A stretch of 38,920 nt of DNA from an uncultured Acetatifactor sp. Lineage in GTDB: Bacteria > Bacillota > Clostridia > Lachnospirales > Lachnospiraceae. The position numbers were made by a program, and so were the translations under genes. Below are positions 36,993 to 38,920 of the stretch, piece after piece. Under the pieces are notes generated by a model. That model saw only the letters and a list, made by a program, of their open reading frames with translations, did not search any database and was not told where the DNA came from. Position 1 is the stretch's first letter, and the number at the start of each line of letters is the position of its first letter. The stretch is from assembly GCA_947589505.1 (NCBI GenBank), contig CANQCF010000010.1, positions 1 through 38,920 of the forward strand, written 5' to 3'.

Positions 36993-37097
36993 TCAAATAT
37001 ATGATAAGATAATGGGGATCACCATCGCAACCACCACTATGATCACAATGACAGATGCGATTATCTTTTTCGTTTTTCGATTGTGAAAGTTTATCAT
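36993..37097 (-). CDS. Small single-TM peptide, 34 aa
   Basis: Hand translation MINFHNRKTKKIIASVIVIIVVVAMVIPIILSYI*; AAGGAG RBS 5 nt upstream of ATG; same strand as and just upstream of the VanW gene. Confidence 0.75.
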   Translation of the reverse strand: MINFHNRKTKKIIASVIVIIVVVAMVIPIILSYI

Positions 37098-37179
37098 AAC
37101 GGCTCCTTACCGCAGCCAAAGCTGTCTGCTTATGCTGCAAAAACTCTTTTGCTATATAAACTCTGAAAGGACATTATAT

Positions 37180-37803
37180 ATGAAATTCCCTATTTTGGCA
37201 AGCTTAATCATTTTTTGCCTTGTGATCAACCATGCAATCCGCAAAAACAACCGCCGTCAGCAGCAGCTGGACAAGGCTTTCTGGGAGCGCGAGAACCAGG
37301 CTAACTCCACGCGCCGCCAACCCCTGGATGGCCTGAACTACATCACAATCCCGCTGGATGAGCTTCCCACAGGGCTTCTTCCGGAAAACGAGACCGTGCA
37401 GGGCTATGTGGAAATCCTGCGCGGACTGTCGGAAACGGCGATCGTCAACCTGACCGGCTATACCAACACCGATCTAAAGCTCCGGTATGGCGCGCCGAAC
37501 ATTACCCTGCTGTCCCAGTACGACCAGAACTACACCGTCCTTGTCTCCACCCTGCAGCTCTGGGCGGACGCCCTGCTGAAGGAGGGTTTTCCTGAAGATG
37601 CCGTAAAGATCATGGAATTCGCCGTCAGCGTGGAAACCGATGTGAGCCGCACCTATTACCGTCTGGCAGAATACTACCTGTCCCAGGGACGCCCGCAGGA
37701 GCTCTCCAGACTGGCAGAGACAGCGCAGAAACTCCGCTCTTCCAACCGGGAGCAGATCCTGCGGCATCTGGCGGAGCTCACAGTGCCGGGAGCGGATGTC
37801 TGA
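37180..37803 (+). CDS. Conserved hypothetical, N-terminal TM anchor, helical repeat-like C-terminus
   Basis: ORF from ATG 37180 (RBS gaaagg): MKFPILASLIIFCLVINHAIRKNNRRQQQLDKAFW...; typical coding composition. Confidence 0.8.
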   Translation: MKFPILASLIIFCLVINHAIRKNNRRQQQLDKAFWERENQANSTRRQPLDGLNYITIPLDELPTGLLPENETVQGYVEILRGLSETAIVNLTGYTNTDLKLRYGAPNITLLSQYDQNYTVLVSTLQLWADALLKEGFPEDAVKIMEFAVSVETDVSRTYYRLAEYYLSQGRPQELSRLAETAQKLRSSNREQILRHLAELTVPGADV

Positions 37804-37891
37804 CCTTTGCGGACAATACCGCGCCGCTTTCCGCGCAAAGCCAGTCTTTCCTTATCTATATCCTATGCCCTTTCCTCTCAATATATGACCC

Positions 37892-37924
37892 GGCCCGTCG
37901 TTATGATGATCCGGGCCTCTTCTT
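37892..37924 (+). terminator. Terminator between convergent genes
   Basis: GGCCCG-loop-CGGGCC followed by TCTTCTTT. Confidence 0.5.
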
Positions 37925-38920
37925 TACGCCTGCAAAACAACCGGCCCATCACCGATTTCCACGACATAGAAATCCGCCGCGTACCCAATCTTTTCCTGGT
38001 AGGCGTCCCCCACCTTCCGGATAAAATCGTCCACCGCGCCGTCCTCTACGATGCTGACGCTGCAGCCTCCAAAGCCCGCGCCCGTCATCCGGGAACCGAT
38101 CACCCCCGGCACCTTCCAGGCTTCTTCCACCAGGGTATCCAGTTCTTTCCCCGTGACCTCATAGTCGTCCCGGAGAGATACATGTGAGGCGTTCATCAGC
38201 CTGCCGAACTCCGCGAGATCCCCGGCCCGCAGCGCGGCCACCGCCTGAATCGTCCTCTGGTTCTCATACACCGCATGTTTCGCCCGCCTCTGTCTGACTT
38301 CATCCCGAATCGCGCCCTTATAAGTCTCAAAGGCTTCCTCCGTAAGGTCTCCCAGGCTCCTGATATCCACGACCTTCTGCAGCTCCGCCAGGGCGGTCTC
38401 GCACTCGCTTCTCCTCTCGTTATACTTGGAATCCCCCAGCCCCCGCTTTTTATTGCTACAGGAGATCACGATTTTTGCGCCCTGCAGGGAGATCGGCGCG
38501 TACTCATAGGAGAGATCCGCCGTATCCAGGAAGATCGCGCTGTCCTTCTTTCCCATGGCGATGGCAAACTGATCCATAATGCCGCAGTTCACCAGATTGT
38601 ATTTGTTCTCGGAAAACTGCCCGATGAGGGCCAGATCCTGATTGCTCACCTCAAAGCCGAAGAGATCCCGCAGGACCGTACCTGTCAAGACCTCCACGGA
38701 AGCCGAGGAGGAAAGTCCGGAGCCATTAGGAATATTGCCGTTTAAGAGAAGATCCAGCCCGCAGGGAAGCTCCATACCCCTCTGCGCGAAAGCCCAGATC
38801 ACCCCCTTTGGATAGGCGGTCCAGTCCCGATCCCCTCCCGGCTTCAGCTCGTCCAGGGAGGACTCTATCAGTCCCAGCTGTTCAAAATTCATGGAATAAA
38901 AACAGAGTTTTCTGTCCTGC
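37924..38920 (-). CDS. galK: Galactokinase (partial, N-terminus beyond the window)
   Basis: GLDLLLNGNIPNGSGLSSSASVEVLTG GHMP kinase motif, MTGAGFGGCSVSIVEDG; frame continues to the window edge (QDRKLCFYSMNFEQ). Confidence 0.95.
   Translation of the reverse strand, partial: QDRKLCFYSMNFEQLGLIESSLDELKPGGDRDWTAYPKGVIWAFAQRGMELPCGLDLLLNGNIPNGSGLSSSASVEVLTGTVLRDLFGFEVSNQDLALIGQFSENKYNLVNCGIMDQFAIAMGKKDSAIFLDTADLSYEYAPISLQGAKIVISCSNKKRGLGDSKYNERRSECETALAELQKVVDIRSLGDLTEEAFETYKGAIRDEVRQRRAKHAVYENQRTIQAVAALRAGDLAEFGRLMNASHVSLRDDYEVTGKELDTLVEEAWKVPGVIGSRMTGAGFGGCSVSIVEDGAVDDFIRKVGDAYQEKIGYAADFYVVEIGDGPVVLQA

Overview
This 38.9 kb window is chromosomal, coding-dense and moderately GC-rich. It looks like a Lachnospiraceae-type Firmicute, judging from gene content and T-box style; this is inference. 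Most of it is housekeeping: pyrG, trxA, trmB, a DacF-like carboxypeptidase, a DEDDh exonuclease, proS with a T-box leader, RluA, MecA, an FMN alpha-hydroxyacid oxidase plus a TIM-barrel epimerase, a SUV3-like helicase, uvrA/uvrB, ctp-M23-ftsX-ftsE, a CdaR/PucR regulator, YjfB, two VanZ-like proteins, trmL, an aminotransferase, Lrp, an AIR-synthase-like protein, VanW and a partial galK. The strongest unexplained structure is an array of five 104-bp tandem units (about 13,562-14,064) between the divergent genes mecA and an FMN oxidase. Each unit can fold into a closed multibranch structure with two C-GNA-G triloop hairpins, one of them containing GCGAAGC in every copy. One helix shows two compensatory base-pair exchanges between copies. 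On the + strand each unit also carries a 34-codon mini-ORF with an SD-like AGGGAG, chained to the next unit by a TGATG stop/start overlap. A perfect 13-bp inverted repeat flanks the array, and a long palindrome abuts its left edge. Other points of interest are two sub-60-aa genes missing from the ORF track (an antitoxin at 9732-9899 and a 34-aa membrane peptide at 36993-37097), a proS promoter overlapping a toxin stop codon, degenerate pyrimidine-rich minisatellites at gene ends, and a LexA-like box inside a larger inverted repeat upstream of uvrB. No searches or folding programs were run; all calls come from reading the sequence and the supplied ORFs.
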